64,000 nucleotides of DNA from Frigididesulfovibrio sp031553235 (GTDB taxonomy: Bacteria > Desulfobacterota > Desulfovibrionia > Desulfovibrionales > Desulfovibrionaceae), in the NCBI GenBank assembly GCA_031553235.1, contig JAVBLS010000007.1, positions 1 through 64,000 on the forward strand, written 5' to 3'. The first letter of the stretch is position 1, and each line of letters begins with the position of its first letter. The notes under the pieces are model-generated. The model saw nothing but the letters and a program-made list of their open reading frames with translations, ran no database searches and was not told where the DNA came from. The translations under genes were made by a program, and so were the position numbers. Shown here piece after piece: positions 35,762 to 45,005 of this stretch.

Positions 35762-36148
35762 TTAGCCCTCAAAGTAGGTAGCGCCCTGGGCGGCCTTTTC
35801 GCCCACGGTGACACTGTACAGGCGAACGCCGTGCCGAACCGCGGCCGGGATCAGGGCCTGAAAGATGTGCCGAGCCAGGTTTTCCGATGAGGGGTTGATC
35901 CGGTCAAAGGGCGGAACTTCGTTGAGAATGGTGTGGTCCAAACCTTCCAGCACAGCCCTGAGGTCTTTTTTCAGCAGAGAGAAATCCACCAGGAACTCGG
36001 TGCCCGGCAGCAGGGTTTCGCCCTCGACCACGGCCTCGACGGAAAAGTTGTGGCCGTGCAGGCGTTCGCACTTGCCCTGGTAACAACGCAGGGCATGGCC
36101 GGCGCTAAACTCGTCGCGCACAGCCAGGCGCCAGAAAGAAGAAGACAT
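35762..36148 (-). CDS. queD: 6-carboxytetrahydropterin synthase QueD-like
   Basis: This 128-residue enzyme belongs to the PTPS/QueD family, which makes 6-carboxytetrahydropterin from dihydroneopterin triphosphate for queuosine and other deazapurines. The catalytic Cys and zinc histidines are seen in FSAGHAL, CERLHGHNF and LDHTILNE, and VGEKAAQGATYF closes the protein. The Cys-x4-HGH spacing fits a QueD-type active site. No other queuosine genes are in the window. The one-base gap to the YcaO gene suggests a functional link, which is not part of the standard queuosine pathway. Confidence 0.9.
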   Translation of the reverse strand: MSSSFWRLAVRDEFSAGHALRCYQGKCERLHGHNFSVEAVVEGETLLPGTEFLVDFSLLKKDLRAVLEGLDHTILNEVPPFDRINPSSENLARHIFQALIPAAVRHGVRLYSVTVGEKAAQGATYFEG

Positions 36149-36178
36149 GGGAACTCCGATGTTGGGTGTGGCGAAAAT

Positions 36179-37273
36179 TTACGGTGCGGCCGGGTCGACC
36201 TTAACCGGCCGGACCGCCGGGATCAGCAGAGTGAAAAGGCTGCCCGTCTTGGGCGAAGACGCGACCCGCAGATCGCCGCCGTGTTCTTCCAGAATGCTTT
36301 TGGCAATGGGCAGGCCCAGGCCGGTGCCCTGTTCCTTGGTGCTGAAAAACGGCGTGAAGATGTCGCCGAGAATGTCTTCGGGAATGCCGGGGCCGGAATC
36401 CTGCACGGTCACGCTCACGAACAGAATACCGTCCGTGCCGCTGGTCAGGCCCTCCTCCACGCGCAGGTTGCCGGAGTATTCCATGGCTTCGCAGGCGTTG
36501 AGCAGGATGTTCAGCAGGGCTTCGCGCAATTGCTCCGGGTCGGCGTTGATCTCCGGCAGGCGCGGCGCGCGCTTGACCGCCAAGCTGACCGGGAAGGTGG
36601 CCAGGCGGTTCTCCAGTAGTTTCAAGGCCCCGTCCAGGACCATCGTGGGCGAAACCAGGCGTAGGGAGAGGCGGGGACGGCGGGAAAATTCCAAAAAGTT
36701 ACCGACAATACCGTCCACATGGCGCACGGCATCGGCAATGACGGTGAAGTCCTCTTTCTGGCGCTCGGTCAAGGCCAGGCCGCGCTCCAGGGAAAACAGG
36801 CGCAGCTTGACCGAGGTCAGGGGGTTGCGCACGCTGTGGGCCACACCGGCGGCCAGCTTGCCCACCAGGGCCAGTTTTTCCACCTGGCGCAGGTTTTTGT
36901 GGCTCTCGTCCAGCTCGGCCTGGGTACGATTCACGGTGTCGCGCAACTCACGCATGGTAGCGGCCACCCGGCCCAGGCCGCCCATGCCGCTTTCTTCCTC
37001 TTCAATGCCCGCGCGGATCTGTTCCAAAGGGAGCAAAACCTCGCGGGCAATAAGCCGCCGGAGCACCAAGGCCGCGGCCAGAAGAAAAAACGCCCCGGCC
37101 AGCACCACCCAGGCAAAGGTGTTTTCCATGTCCACGGGCGTGGCCCCGACAATGCTCAAGCCGGCCAGCAGGGCCAACACCAGGGCCACCAGGCCGATCA
37201 GGAAAAGAAAAAGCGACAGGCGCGCGCCCAGGTTGTCCGGACCCGGCAGGATTTTAAGAAACGGATGAGCCAT
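36179..37273 (-). CDS. membrane sensor histidine kinase, NtrB/AtoS-like
   Basis: The 364-residue kinase has two transmembrane segments (about 18-44 and 53-75) with almost no periplasmic loop. A HAMP-like linker and coiled region follow, then the catalytic core. The phosphoacceptor box is GVAHSVRNPLTSVKLR, where most relatives have HEIRNPL. The ATPase domain shows LLNACEAMEYSG, DSGPGIPED and GTGLGLPIAKSILEEHGG, the style that pairs with NtrC-type systems. The divergent gene 134 bases away encodes a single-domain response regulator, its probable partner. The ribosome site is weak. Confidence 0.9.
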   Translation of the reverse strand: MAHPFLKILPGPDNLGARLSLFLFLIGLVALVLALLAGLSIVGATPVDMENTFAWVVLAGAFFLLAAALVLRRLIAREVLLPLEQIRAGIEEEESGMGGLGRVAATMRELRDTVNRTQAELDESHKNLRQVEKLALVGKLAAGVAHSVRNPLTSVKLRLFSLERGLALTERQKEDFTVIADAVRHVDGIVGNFLEFSRRPRLSLRLVSPTMVLDGALKLLENRLATFPVSLAVKRAPRLPEINADPEQLREALLNILLNACEAMEYSGNLRVEEGLTSGTDGILFVSVTVQDSGPGIPEDILGDIFTPFFSTKEQGTGLGLPIAKSILEEHGGDLRVASSPKTGSLFTLLIPAVRPVKVDPAAP

Positions 37274-37406
37274 ACTCTGATTTTAGCGTATTCCCCGCGC
37301 CCTGTCGACCGCTTGGGACACAAGGGAAATCACTCGCGGGAAACGCCACATTATCGGCTTGCGTTTCAGGTGCGAAAAAGGATATTGTTTTTGGAAGGAT
37401 ACACGA

Positions 37407-37808
37407 ATGGACAAAATCCGCATCCTCATCGTGGACGACGAAACGGACGCCGGCGAAATCTTGAGCCTGCGTCTCGCCCGGCGCGGCTTTGAGCCCGCCT
37501 ACGCCTCAAGCGGCGAAGCCGCTCTGGCGCATCTGGCCGCCCACCCTGTGGACGTGGTTTTGCTGGATATCAAAATGCCCGGTATGGACGGTCTGGAAGT
37601 GCTCGCCCACATTTGTGAACGCCACCCCGCAGTCTCCACGCTCATCATTTCCGGCCATGCAGATATGGACGCCGCAACCAAGGGCCTGGAACTCGGGGCC
37701 TTCCATTACCAGCTCAAACCCATTGAACTGGAAACCCTCTGCCATAAAATCGAAGACGCCGTCCGGCAAAAAGAACTGGAAGGCGCCCGCCCCGGCGCGG
37801 CCGGTTGA
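37407..37808 (+). CDS. single-domain response regulator
   Basis: The 133-residue protein is a receiver domain with no DNA-binding output. It begins ILIVDDETDAGE; the phosphoacceptor Asp is in VLLDIKMPGMDG near residue 53, followed by IISGHADMDAA and the Lys in YQLKPIEL. The closing helix is long and charged. The start at 37407 has GGAAGGA upstream. Its stop overlaps the ATG of the next gene (TGATG), so it is translationally coupled to a PEP-synthase-like protein. That protein may be its output target, and the divergent kinase its phosphate donor. Confidence 0.92.
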   Translation: MDKIRILIVDDETDAGEILSLRLARRGFEPAYASSGEAALAHLAAHPVDVVLLDIKMPGMDGLEVLAHICERHPAVSTLIISGHADMDAATKGLELGAFHYQLKPIELETLCHKIEDAVRQKELEGARPGAAG

Positions 37809-40411
37809 TGCCGCGGAATCTGGGTGCCGGCATGAGTTCTTTGTTGCGCCGTCTGTTCAAGCGCCGGAAGACCGAAGCCAAGGACGACGCCGTGTCCGGC
37901 TTCTCGGCCCGCTTTCACCGCTTCAAGCTCTTTCTCAACGCTCACATTGAAGCCTACAGCGAGATGATGAGCTTTGAAGAGCGCCTGGCCTCGGAAATGC
38001 CCGTGGGCATGCCGTTTTTGCGTTCCAGCACGGCCCGGCTGACCATCTCAACCATGCAGTGCATTCTGCATCTCAACAGCTTGGGCGGCAACCGCTATAC
38101 CCGCTTGAACGCGCCTTTCTCGGCCCTGCGCGGCCAGGTGCAGGACGTTCTGCGAAAAGGCGTCGCCCCCCTTGTGGGCTCCCTGGTTTTCCCCTACCGC
38201 GAGATCAACGAAGACAACAGAAGCCTGGTGGCCCCCAACCTAGCCAAGCTGCGGGCCATCGGCCGGGAGCACCCGGAGTTCATGCCCGAAGGCTTTGTGG
38301 TCGGCGGCGCGGCCTGGTGGAGTTGGTTCAACGACCCGGACATGCACGACGAGATCGACCGGATCATGCTGATCTCCCAGGATGATCCCGGCACTTACAG
38401 TGAGGCCGGGGCCACCATCCGCGAGCGCATCGTCTCCTCCTTTCCCCTGCCCAAAGAAGTGGAAGTCGCGGTCCGGCCCTTCCTGAAAAACCTGGAAGGC
38501 GCCCTGGCCGACCCGGAAAACATTTTGCTGGTGCGCTGCTTCCCGGTGAAGCCGGAACACGGCGCCCTGACCGTGCCGGAACAGGTGCTGTGCGCACCCG
38601 TCACCGAAGAGGCCGTGTTCACGGCCCTGCGGTCGGCCTTTTCCATGGCCTACACGGCCCGGGCAATGATCTACCGCTTGAAGCTGGGTATCCGCGACCG
38701 GGCCATGCCCCTGTGTGCCTGCTTCACCCTGCTCCGGGCCCGCCAGGGCCGGGGCAGCACCCACCGCCGCCTGGATGCCGTGGGCAACGACGAACTAATT
38801 GTGCACATCCGCCGGGGCATCGACACAGCCGAGTCCAGCACCGGCCAGTTTTCCGACGAAGCGGCCCGGCTGCCCGACGAGGTGCGCGCCGAGGTCGAGC
38901 GTTGCTCGCGCTTGGCCCTGACCTGCGTGGCCGACGCCCCGGTGGCCGGCAACCGGCACGAAGTCTTTTGGGCCGTTTCCGAGCGGGGCGAATATTCCGT
39001 GCTCGGGGTCAACGCCCTACCCGACCCGGATCCGACCCTTTCCCTTGGGACGGCCCCCCCCTGCGCCCCAGCCGGAGACGCCCCTTCCATCCTGACTTTG
39101 AGCGGCGGCCTGAGCACCTACCCCGGCCGGGCCGAGGGCCGCGCGGCCGTGGTCAACAACTTGAAAGACGCCCTGCACTTTCCCATCGGCTCCATTCTGC
39201 TCACCCCCAAGGCCGGGCCGCGCTGGAGCTTTCTGCTCGACTTCGCCCGCGGCGCCGTGGCCGGCAACGGCACCGGCAACGGCCTGTTTGCCCGCACCGC
39301 CCGTCGGCGGGGTCGGCCGACCATCCTCAATCTGCCCGAGGCCCTCAAGGCGACGGAAAACGGTATGAGCGTGCGCATTTTCGCCTCTTCCGACCGCTCG
39401 CCGACCCTCTGTCTCTATCGGGTCGGGGCCGAGACACGCAATGATGCGCCCTGCTGCACGACCGAACCCGAGGCCGGGGCTTTTAGCGGCGAATTCACAG
39501 ACGACGACCACAATCAGGCCGCCGGGCACCTCTGGCTGCCCCGAAGCGATATTGCCGAAATGACCCGGGCGCTGGCCCCCAAGGTGGTTTCCCTGACCCT
39601 GCCCGACTCGGACAACCCGGACTTCCGGGCCGACAACTGCTCCACCTTTCACGATTTTTTGGTTTACTGCCACGACCACGCCGTGCAGGAGATGTTCCGC
39701 TACAGCACCTCGCGCAAAGCCTCCCAGGCCCCGGCTAAACAGTTGATCTGCGACGTGCCCAAGCAGTTCTGGATCATCAATCTCGACGACGGCTTCTATT
39801 CCGAAATCACCGGTCCCACCGTGCCCCTGGAAAAAATTGCCTCCATTCCCATGCGCACCCTCTGGGAGGGCTTTTGCGACAAACCCTGGGAAGGACCGCC
39901 CCAGTTGGACGCCAGGGGCTTCATCTCCGTGCTCTTTGAAGCCACCACCAACCCCAACCTCGACCCGGCCTCGGGCGTGGCCCAATATACCGAGAAGAAC
40001 GTCTTTCTCATCGCCCGGCATTTCTGCAGCATGCGCTGTCGTTTCGGCTTTCATTTCCTGTCCCTGGACTGCCTGCTCGGCGACCGGGCCCGCGAGCGCT
40101 TCATCATCTTCCAGTTCAAGGGCGGCGCTGCCAACTTGAGCCGGCGCATCCGCCGGGTACACTTTGTGGCCGAGTTGCTCTCTCAGTTCGATTTCGCCAC
40201 CGAGATCAGCGGTGACACCCTGACCGCCCGCCTCGAACAGGGGGAACACGACGAATTCCTCAGCGCCTTGCGCATTCTCGGCTATCTGGTCATGCATACC
40301 CGGCAACTCGACATGATCATGGCCGATGAAGAAGCCCTGGCCAGACACCGCCTGGTCATGATGGACGACATGCTTCGGCTGGCCGCCCGGCCGCCCATGG
40401 AAATGCGCTGA
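37808..40411 (+). CDS. degenerate PEP synthase / PPDK-like protein
   Basis: This 867-residue protein resembles pyruvate phosphate/water dikinases in outline: an N-terminal ATP-grasp-like half, then a swivelling PEP-utilizer-like domain (about 430-530). The latter has STYPGRAEGRAAVV and ILLTPKAGPRWSFLLDFARGAV. The conserved phosphohistidine motif, normally GGxxSHAAIxAR, is replaced by NGTGNGLFARTA, so the carrier His is missing. The C-terminal 250 residues are a separate domain without clear homology to the PEP barrel. It is probably non-catalytic for phosphotransfer. It is coupled to the response regulator upstream. ATG at 37832 is an alternative start. Confidence 0.65.
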   Translation: MPRNLGAGMSSLLRRLFKRRKTEAKDDAVSGFSARFHRFKLFLNAHIEAYSEMMSFEERLASEMPVGMPFLRSSTARLTISTMQCILHLNSLGGNRYTRLNAPFSALRGQVQDVLRKGVAPLVGSLVFPYREINEDNRSLVAPNLAKLRAIGREHPEFMPEGFVVGGAAWWSWFNDPDMHDEIDRIMLISQDDPGTYSEAGATIRERIVSSFPLPKEVEVAVRPFLKNLEGALADPENILLVRCFPVKPEHGALTVPEQVLCAPVTEEAVFTALRSAFSMAYTARAMIYRLKLGIRDRAMPLCACFTLLRARQGRGSTHRRLDAVGNDELIVHIRRGIDTAESSTGQFSDEAARLPDEVRAEVERCSRLALTCVADAPVAGNRHEVFWAVSERGEYSVLGVNALPDPDPTLSLGTAPPCAPAGDAPSILTLSGGLSTYPGRAEGRAAVVNNLKDALHFPIGSILLTPKAGPRWSFLLDFARGAVAGNGTGNGLFARTARRRGRPTILNLPEALKATENGMSVRIFASSDRSPTLCLYRVGAETRNDAPCCTTEPEAGAFSGEFTDDDHNQAAGHLWLPRSDIAEMTRALAPKVVSLTLPDSDNPDFRADNCSTFHDFLVYCHDHAVQEMFRYSTSRKASQAPAKQLICDVPKQFWIINLDDGFYSEITGPTVPLEKIASIPMRTLWEGFCDKPWEGPPQLDARGFISVLFEATTNPNLDPASGVAQYTEKNVFLIARHFCSMRCRFGFHFLSLDCLLGDRARERFIIFQFKGGAANLSRRIRRVHFVAELLSQFDFATEISGDTLTARLEQGEHDEFLSALRILGYLVMHTRQLDMIMADEEALARHRLVMMDDMLRLAARPPMEMR

Positions 40412-40413
40412 CG

Positions 40414-40442
40414 AAAAACCCGGGCACGGCCCGGGTTTTTTA
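40414..40442. terminator. bidirectional terminator
   Basis: AAAAACCCGGGC at 40414-40425 pairs with GCCCGGGTTTTT at 40429-40440 around a 3-base loop, with T and A runs on the two sides. It separates converging genes. Confidence 0.88.
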
Positions 40443-40466
40443 AGGGGTCGGGATGAAGCCCAACAG

Positions 40467-43031
40467 TCACTCGGCCCAGCGCAGCAGGCCGAGGGAGTTG
40501 GCCGAGGGCAGCAGGGGGTGTGCGGGCATGGCGCGCACGGTAAAACCGAAACGGCCGGTTTCTTCGGGCATGAACGAGCCTTCCCAGGCCTGAACGCCGT
40601 CGACCGGCGCGCCGGCGGGGTGCATCAGAGAGAGTGTGCGTTTGATGAAGACGTCGTCCTGGCCCAGGGGGCCGGAGCAGATCTCAAGGCGCAGATGGTC
40701 CGAGGGAATATCGGCCAGATGCACCTTGACCCGCACGCTGACGGCCGCGCCCACCGGCAAGGTGTCGGCACGGACCGTTTCGACGTCGGTGACGCGCAGA
40801 GCGCCCCAACTGGTCATGATGTGCATGCGCCAGTCCGAGAGTTCGCGGGCCGGGGCGAAGTTGTCGCGGTACAGGCTGTGCCGGCTGGTGCAGGCGGGCA
40901 AATAGGCGGTTTTCAGATAGTCCTGAACCATACGGTGCGAATGGAAACGCGGCCCGAACTCGGCTAGGGCCTCTTTCATTCGCTTGATCCAGGAACGGGG
41001 CAGGCAGGCCTCGTCACGGTCGTAAAAATCGGGGATGATTTCCGATTCAAGAACCTTGTAGAGAGTCTGCAGTTCAACGTTGTCCTGGTAGTCGGGGTCG
41101 TCGTACTCCTCGCCTTTGCCGATGGCCCAGCCTAGGCCGTTGTCGGGCCGCCAGGCCTCGTCCCACCAGCCGTCGAGGGTACTGAACTGGAGCACGCAGT
41201 TGAACATGGCCTTCATGCCGCTGGTGCCGCAGGCCTCAAGGGGCCGGCGCGGGTTGTTCAGCCAGATGTCGCAGCCGGAGATCATCGTCCGGGCCAGTTT
41301 CATATCGTAGTCTTCGAGAAAGACCATGCTGTTGCGATAAGGCTCTTCACGACACAGGCTGATGATATCCTTCATCAACTGTTTGCCGCCCTGATCCTGC
41401 GGGTGGGCCTTGCCGGCAAAGATGAACTGCACCGGCCGTTTCTTGTCGCTGATGACCCGCAGCAGGCTTTCCATATCCTGCATGATCAGCCGGGCTCGCT
41501 TGTAGGTGGCGAAACGCCGGGCAAAACCGATGGTCAGAGCCTCGGGGTTGAGGATGCCGTCCGCGCGGGCCAGTTCCTTGGGCCGGCTGCCCAGGGCCTG
41601 CATTTGGGCCCGCAGGCGCCGGCGGGCATCGTCCACCAGGCCGGCCCGCAAAACGTTGTGGGCCGCCCAGAGCTCTTCATCCGGAATGTTGCGGGCATTG
41701 TGCCAGACCGCAGGCAAGTCGTCGTCTTCGCGCCAGTTCGGGCCGAGACGACGATCGTACAGCGCGGCCATTTCCGGAGCCACCCAGGTGGGCGCATGCA
41801 CTCCGTTGGTAATGGAACCGATGGGCACGTCCTCCATGGGGAACTGGCTCCAGATGCGCCGCCACATCTTGCGCGAAACCTTGCCGTGCAACCGTGAAAC
41901 CCCGTTGTTGAAACGCGAAAGCCGCAAGGCCAACACGGTCATGCAAAAGTCTTCGGCGTCGTTGTACGGATCTTCGCGACCCAGGGCCATGAAAACCTTG
42001 AAGGCCAGCCCCATGTCGCGGGCGTACGACTCGAAGTATTGCTGCATCAGGCCGGACGGGAAGCGGTCGTTGCCCGCGGGCACCGGAGTATGAGTGGTGA
42101 AGATGCTGCCCGAGGCGGCGATTTCCACAGCCGTCTCAAAAGGCAGTTCGTTTTCCTTCATCAGCAGGCGCACCCGCTCCATACCGGCAAAGGCGGAATG
42201 CCCCTCGTTCATGTGAATGACCTGAGGCGAAAGTCCAAGCAGCCGCAGGGTCTTGATGCCGCCGATGCCCAGGAGAATTTCCTGCCAGAGACGCATTTCC
42301 AGGTTGCCGCCGTAAAGTCGGGCGGTAATCTGGCGGAACTCCGGCGGGTTCTCGGCAATGTTGGTGTCCAGCAAATACAGAGACACCCGGCCCACCTGGA
42401 CCTCCCAGACGCGCGCGGCCAAGGGGCGGTCGCCGACGGACAGATGGACCACGGCCGGCTCGCCCGCAGGCGTCCGGGCCGGACACAGGGGCATCTGCTC
42501 GAAATCATAGTCCGGGTAGCGCTCCTGCTGCCAGCCGTCGGGGGTCATGTACTGGCGGAAATACCCGTGGGCATAGGCCAAGCCGATGCCCACCAAAGGC
42601 ACGCGCAGGTCTGAAGCCGATTTCAGGTGATCGCCGGCCAGGATGCCCAGGCCGCCGGAATAGATGGGAAGACACAGGCTGACCCCGAACTCCAGGCTGA
42701 AGTAAGCGATGGCGGGCGAGCCTTGGGGGACGTCGGGAAAGACATAGGGGCAGGGCGCGGCCTCATAGGCCCGCAACTGATCCAGTTCCGCTTTCAGACG
42801 TTCGCGATAGGGGATGTCGGCCGTCAGTTTGTCCAGGCGCTCCTGGGCAACATGATTCAGCAGCCAGACGGGGTTCTGGGAACTCTTTTCCCACAGAACC
42901 GGGTCCATCTCCCGGAACAAATCGGCCACGCCGGCGTCCCAGGAGAAACGGTGGTTGCGGGCCAGATCCCGCAATGGAACCAATTCGAGAGGAAGATTGG
43001 GAACAACGGAAAAAACCCGCAAAGGCTGCAT
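40467..43031 (-). CDS. glgP: alpha-glucan phosphorylase
   Basis: This 854-residue enzyme releases glucose 1-phosphate from glycogen-like glucans. It belongs to the distant phosphorylase branch that begins with a DUF3417-type domain (RDLARNHRFSWD near residue 20). EFGVSLCLPIYSGGLGILAGDHLKSASDL, shown here in parts, is the glucan and phosphate region. IHMNEGHSAF, FTTHTPVPAGND and the PLP-lysine context GTSGMKAMFNCVLQ follow. The start at 43031 has AGGAGG; the frame is open further upstream. A 9-pair hairpin (43107-43115 with 43125-43133) lies in the divergent gap to dut. Confidence 0.93.
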   Translation of the reverse strand: MQPLRVFSVVPNLPLELVPLRDLARNHRFSWDAGVADLFREMDPVLWEKSSQNPVWLLNHVAQERLDKLTADIPYRERLKAELDQLRAYEAAPCPYVFPDVPQGSPAIAYFSLEFGVSLCLPIYSGGLGILAGDHLKSASDLRVPLVGIGLAYAHGYFRQYMTPDGWQQERYPDYDFEQMPLCPARTPAGEPAVVHLSVGDRPLAARVWEVQVGRVSLYLLDTNIAENPPEFRQITARLYGGNLEMRLWQEILLGIGGIKTLRLLGLSPQVIHMNEGHSAFAGMERVRLLMKENELPFETAVEIAASGSIFTTHTPVPAGNDRFPSGLMQQYFESYARDMGLAFKVFMALGREDPYNDAEDFCMTVLALRLSRFNNGVSRLHGKVSRKMWRRIWSQFPMEDVPIGSITNGVHAPTWVAPEMAALYDRRLGPNWREDDDLPAVWHNARNIPDEELWAAHNVLRAGLVDDARRRLRAQMQALGSRPKELARADGILNPEALTIGFARRFATYKRARLIMQDMESLLRVISDKKRPVQFIFAGKAHPQDQGGKQLMKDIISLCREEPYRNSMVFLEDYDMKLARTMISGCDIWLNNPRRPLEACGTSGMKAMFNCVLQFSTLDGWWDEAWRPDNGLGWAIGKGEEYDDPDYQDNVELQTLYKVLESEIIPDFYDRDEACLPRSWIKRMKEALAEFGPRFHSHRMVQDYLKTAYLPACTSRHSLYRDNFAPARELSDWRMHIMTSWGALRVTDVETVRADTLPVGAAVSVRVKVHLADIPSDHLRLEICSGPLGQDDVFIKRTLSLMHPAGAPVDGVQAWEGSFMPEETGRFGFTVRAMPAHPLLPSANSLGLLRWAE

Positions 43032-43181
43032 ATGGCCTCCTGACACGACCGGCACGACCGGCGCCCGGCCGTTTTGACTTGCACCCGCCGTCGGGGTAAA
43101 GCAACGGGCGGTTCCTCCAGTCGCGGAACCGCCGGCGACGTCGGAATATTTATCTCTGTATTCTTTCACAGGAGAGCCCCG

Positions 43182-43661
43182 GTGACAAGCCCCAGACCTT
43201 CCCCCCTGCCTGTAGAGGTGCGGTATCTGCGCGACGCGCGAGAAATCTACGGACCGGACGGACTTGTGCCGTCCACATCAGTTTCGGCCGGCGTGGATCT
43301 GCGCGCCTGCCTGGAAGGCCCAGAGCTGTGCATTGCCCCGGGAGAGCGCGGCGCGGTGCCCACAGGCCTGGCCATAGCTCCGCTGGAGCCGGGCCTGGCC
43401 GGCTTTGTATACTCCCGAAGCGGCCTGGGCGCGGTCACCGGACTGACCGTAGCCCAGGGGGTCGGCGTGATCGATCCGGACTACCGCGGGGAAATCCGCG
43501 TTTTTCTATTGAATACAGCTAAGGAACCTTATACCGTCAAACGTGGTGAGCGTATCGCCCAGATTATTTTCCAGCCCTACCGCCGGCCGGAGTTTCGTTC
43601 TGTACAGGAGCTTTCCGGCACCGAACGCGGCGCCGGCGGCTTTGGCCACACCGGGCGATGA
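43182..43661 (+). CDS. dut: dUTP diphosphatase
   Basis: The 159-residue trimeric enzyme hydrolyses dUTP to dUMP, keeping uracil out of DNA. All five motifs are present: SAGVDLRA, YSRSGLG, GVIDPDYRGEI, ERIAQIIFQP and the C-terminal arm RGAGGFGHTG. GTG at 43182 is preferred, with AGGAGA upstream, because longer versions add unlikely sequence. argD starts 35 bases after the stop, so they may be cotranscribed. Confidence 0.95.
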   Translation: MTSPRPSPLPVEVRYLRDAREIYGPDGLVPSTSVSAGVDLRACLEGPELCIAPGERGAVPTGLAIAPLEPGLAGFVYSRSGLGAVTGLTVAQGVGVIDPDYRGEIRVFLLNTAKEPYTVKRGERIAQIIFQPYRRPEFRSVQELSGTERGAGGFGHTGR

Positions 43662-43695
43662 ACGCGCGCTGCACCTTTCACTTGGAGCCTGCATC

Positions 43696-44904
43696 ATGAA
43701 CATGAGCCTTGACGACTTTCGGAACGTGGAAGACGACTTGCTGTGCAAAACTTACGGCCGCTATCCCATCGCCGTGTCCCACGGCCGGGGCTCGCGCCTG
43801 TGGGATTATGACGGCAAGGAATATATCGATCTGCTTGCGGGCATTGCCGTCACCGGCCTGGGCCACGCCCACCCGGAGCTGACGGCGGTCATCGCCGAGC
43901 AGGCAGGCAGGCTGATTCACGTCAGCAACCTCTTTTACCAAAAGGAACAACTCGATCTCGCCCGACGTCTCAAGGCCACAGCCCACTTCGGCAAGGCCTT
44001 TTTCTGCAACTCCGGGGCCGAGGCCAACGAGGCGGCCATCAAGCTGGCCCGCCGCTACATGCAACGGGTGAAAAAACGCGACGCGTTCGAAATCATTACC
44101 TTCGAAGGCTGTTTCCATGGCCGTACCCTGGCCACCGTGGCCTCCTCGGGCCGGGCCGCCCTTCAGGACGGCTTCGCCCCCATGCCGGCCGGCTTCAAAA
44201 CCTTGCCCTGGGGCGATCTCAAACTCCTGGAAGAAGCCGTTACCCCGCAGACCGCCGGAGTGCTTATTGAGGTCATTCAAGGTGAAGGCGGCATCCGCCC
44301 GGCGTCCAAAGAATTCATTCAGGGCATTGAAAGCCTCTGCCGGGCCAAGGACGTGCTCTTTCTGATCGATGAAATCCAGACCGGCATGGGCCGCACCGGC
44401 AAATGGTGGGGCTTTCAGCACTATGACGTGAAGCCGCAGATTATCAGCACGGCCAAAAGCCTAGCCGGCGGCCTGCCCATGGGCGCCATGATGGCCGTCG
44501 ACGAAGTCGCGGCCGGTTTCGAGGCCGGCAGCCACGCCACCACCTTTGGCGGCGGCGCCCTGGTTTCACGCACGGCCTGCAAGGTCATCGAAATCATCGA
44601 GCGCGACGATCTCCTGCAGCATGCGGCCGAACTCGGAGCCTGGGCGCAGGAACGTTTCCGGGCCGTGGCCGCGGCCTGCCCCGGCAAAATCGTCGAGGTG
44701 CGCGGCCTTGGCCTGCTGATCGGCATCGTCCTGGCCGAGCCCGGCAAAGAGGTCTGGAACGCCCTGATCGACGCGGGCTTTATCCTCAACCTCACCCAGG
44801 AACGGGTGCTGCGCCTTCTGCCGGCCCTGAACATCGACAAGGGCGACCTGGAGCAATTTGCCGTGGCCCTGGAAAACGTTCTTTCCAAAACGTCTTTCTC
44901 ATGA
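43696..44904 (+). CDS. argD: acetylornithine aminotransferase (class III)
   Basis: The 402-residue PLP enzyme matches ArgD, which makes N-acetylornithine in arginine biosynthesis and can also serve lysine synthesis. It shows HGRGSRLWDYDGKEYIDLLAGIAV (in parts), FFCNSGAEANEAAIKLAR, the FHGRTLATVASSG segment and LIDEIQTGMGRTG. The lysine is in STAKSLAGGLPMGAM. The start at 43696 has GGAGCC upstream and gives the usual MNMSLDDFRN-like beginning. Other class III aminotransferases are hard to exclude, but ArgD is the best fit. Confidence 0.9.
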   Translation: MNMSLDDFRNVEDDLLCKTYGRYPIAVSHGRGSRLWDYDGKEYIDLLAGIAVTGLGHAHPELTAVIAEQAGRLIHVSNLFYQKEQLDLARRLKATAHFGKAFFCNSGAEANEAAIKLARRYMQRVKKRDAFEIITFEGCFHGRTLATVASSGRAALQDGFAPMPAGFKTLPWGDLKLLEEAVTPQTAGVLIEVIQGEGGIRPASKEFIQGIESLCRAKDVLFLIDEIQTGMGRTGKWWGFQHYDVKPQIISTAKSLAGGLPMGAMMAVDEVAAGFEAGSHATTFGGGALVSRTACKVIEIIERDDLLQHAAELGAWAQERFRAVAAACPGKIVEVRGLGLLIGIVLAEPGKEVWNALIDAGFILNLTQERVLRLLPALNIDKGDLEQFAVALENVLSKTSFS

Positions 44905-44910
44905 TATAAT
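44882..44910 (+). promoter_or_regulatory. candidate promoter of the acyltransferase gene
   Basis: TTTCCA at 44882-44887 and a perfect TATAAT at 44905-44910 are 17 bases apart, at the very end of argD and about 95 bases before the acyltransferase start. Confidence 0.5.
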
Positions 44911-45005
44911 CAGTATATACTCGATGGTCGCCCGGTCTGGCGCGCCTTTCTCCGGTTCGGCGCCAATCTCGTTCGATGATTTTCCACTTCGCGCAAGGAG
45001 GCCGT

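Noticed and set aside
39017..40348. 443-codon frame opposite the PEP-synthase-like gene
   Set aside because: Shadow of a GC-rich gene; no start signal and no recognisable motif.
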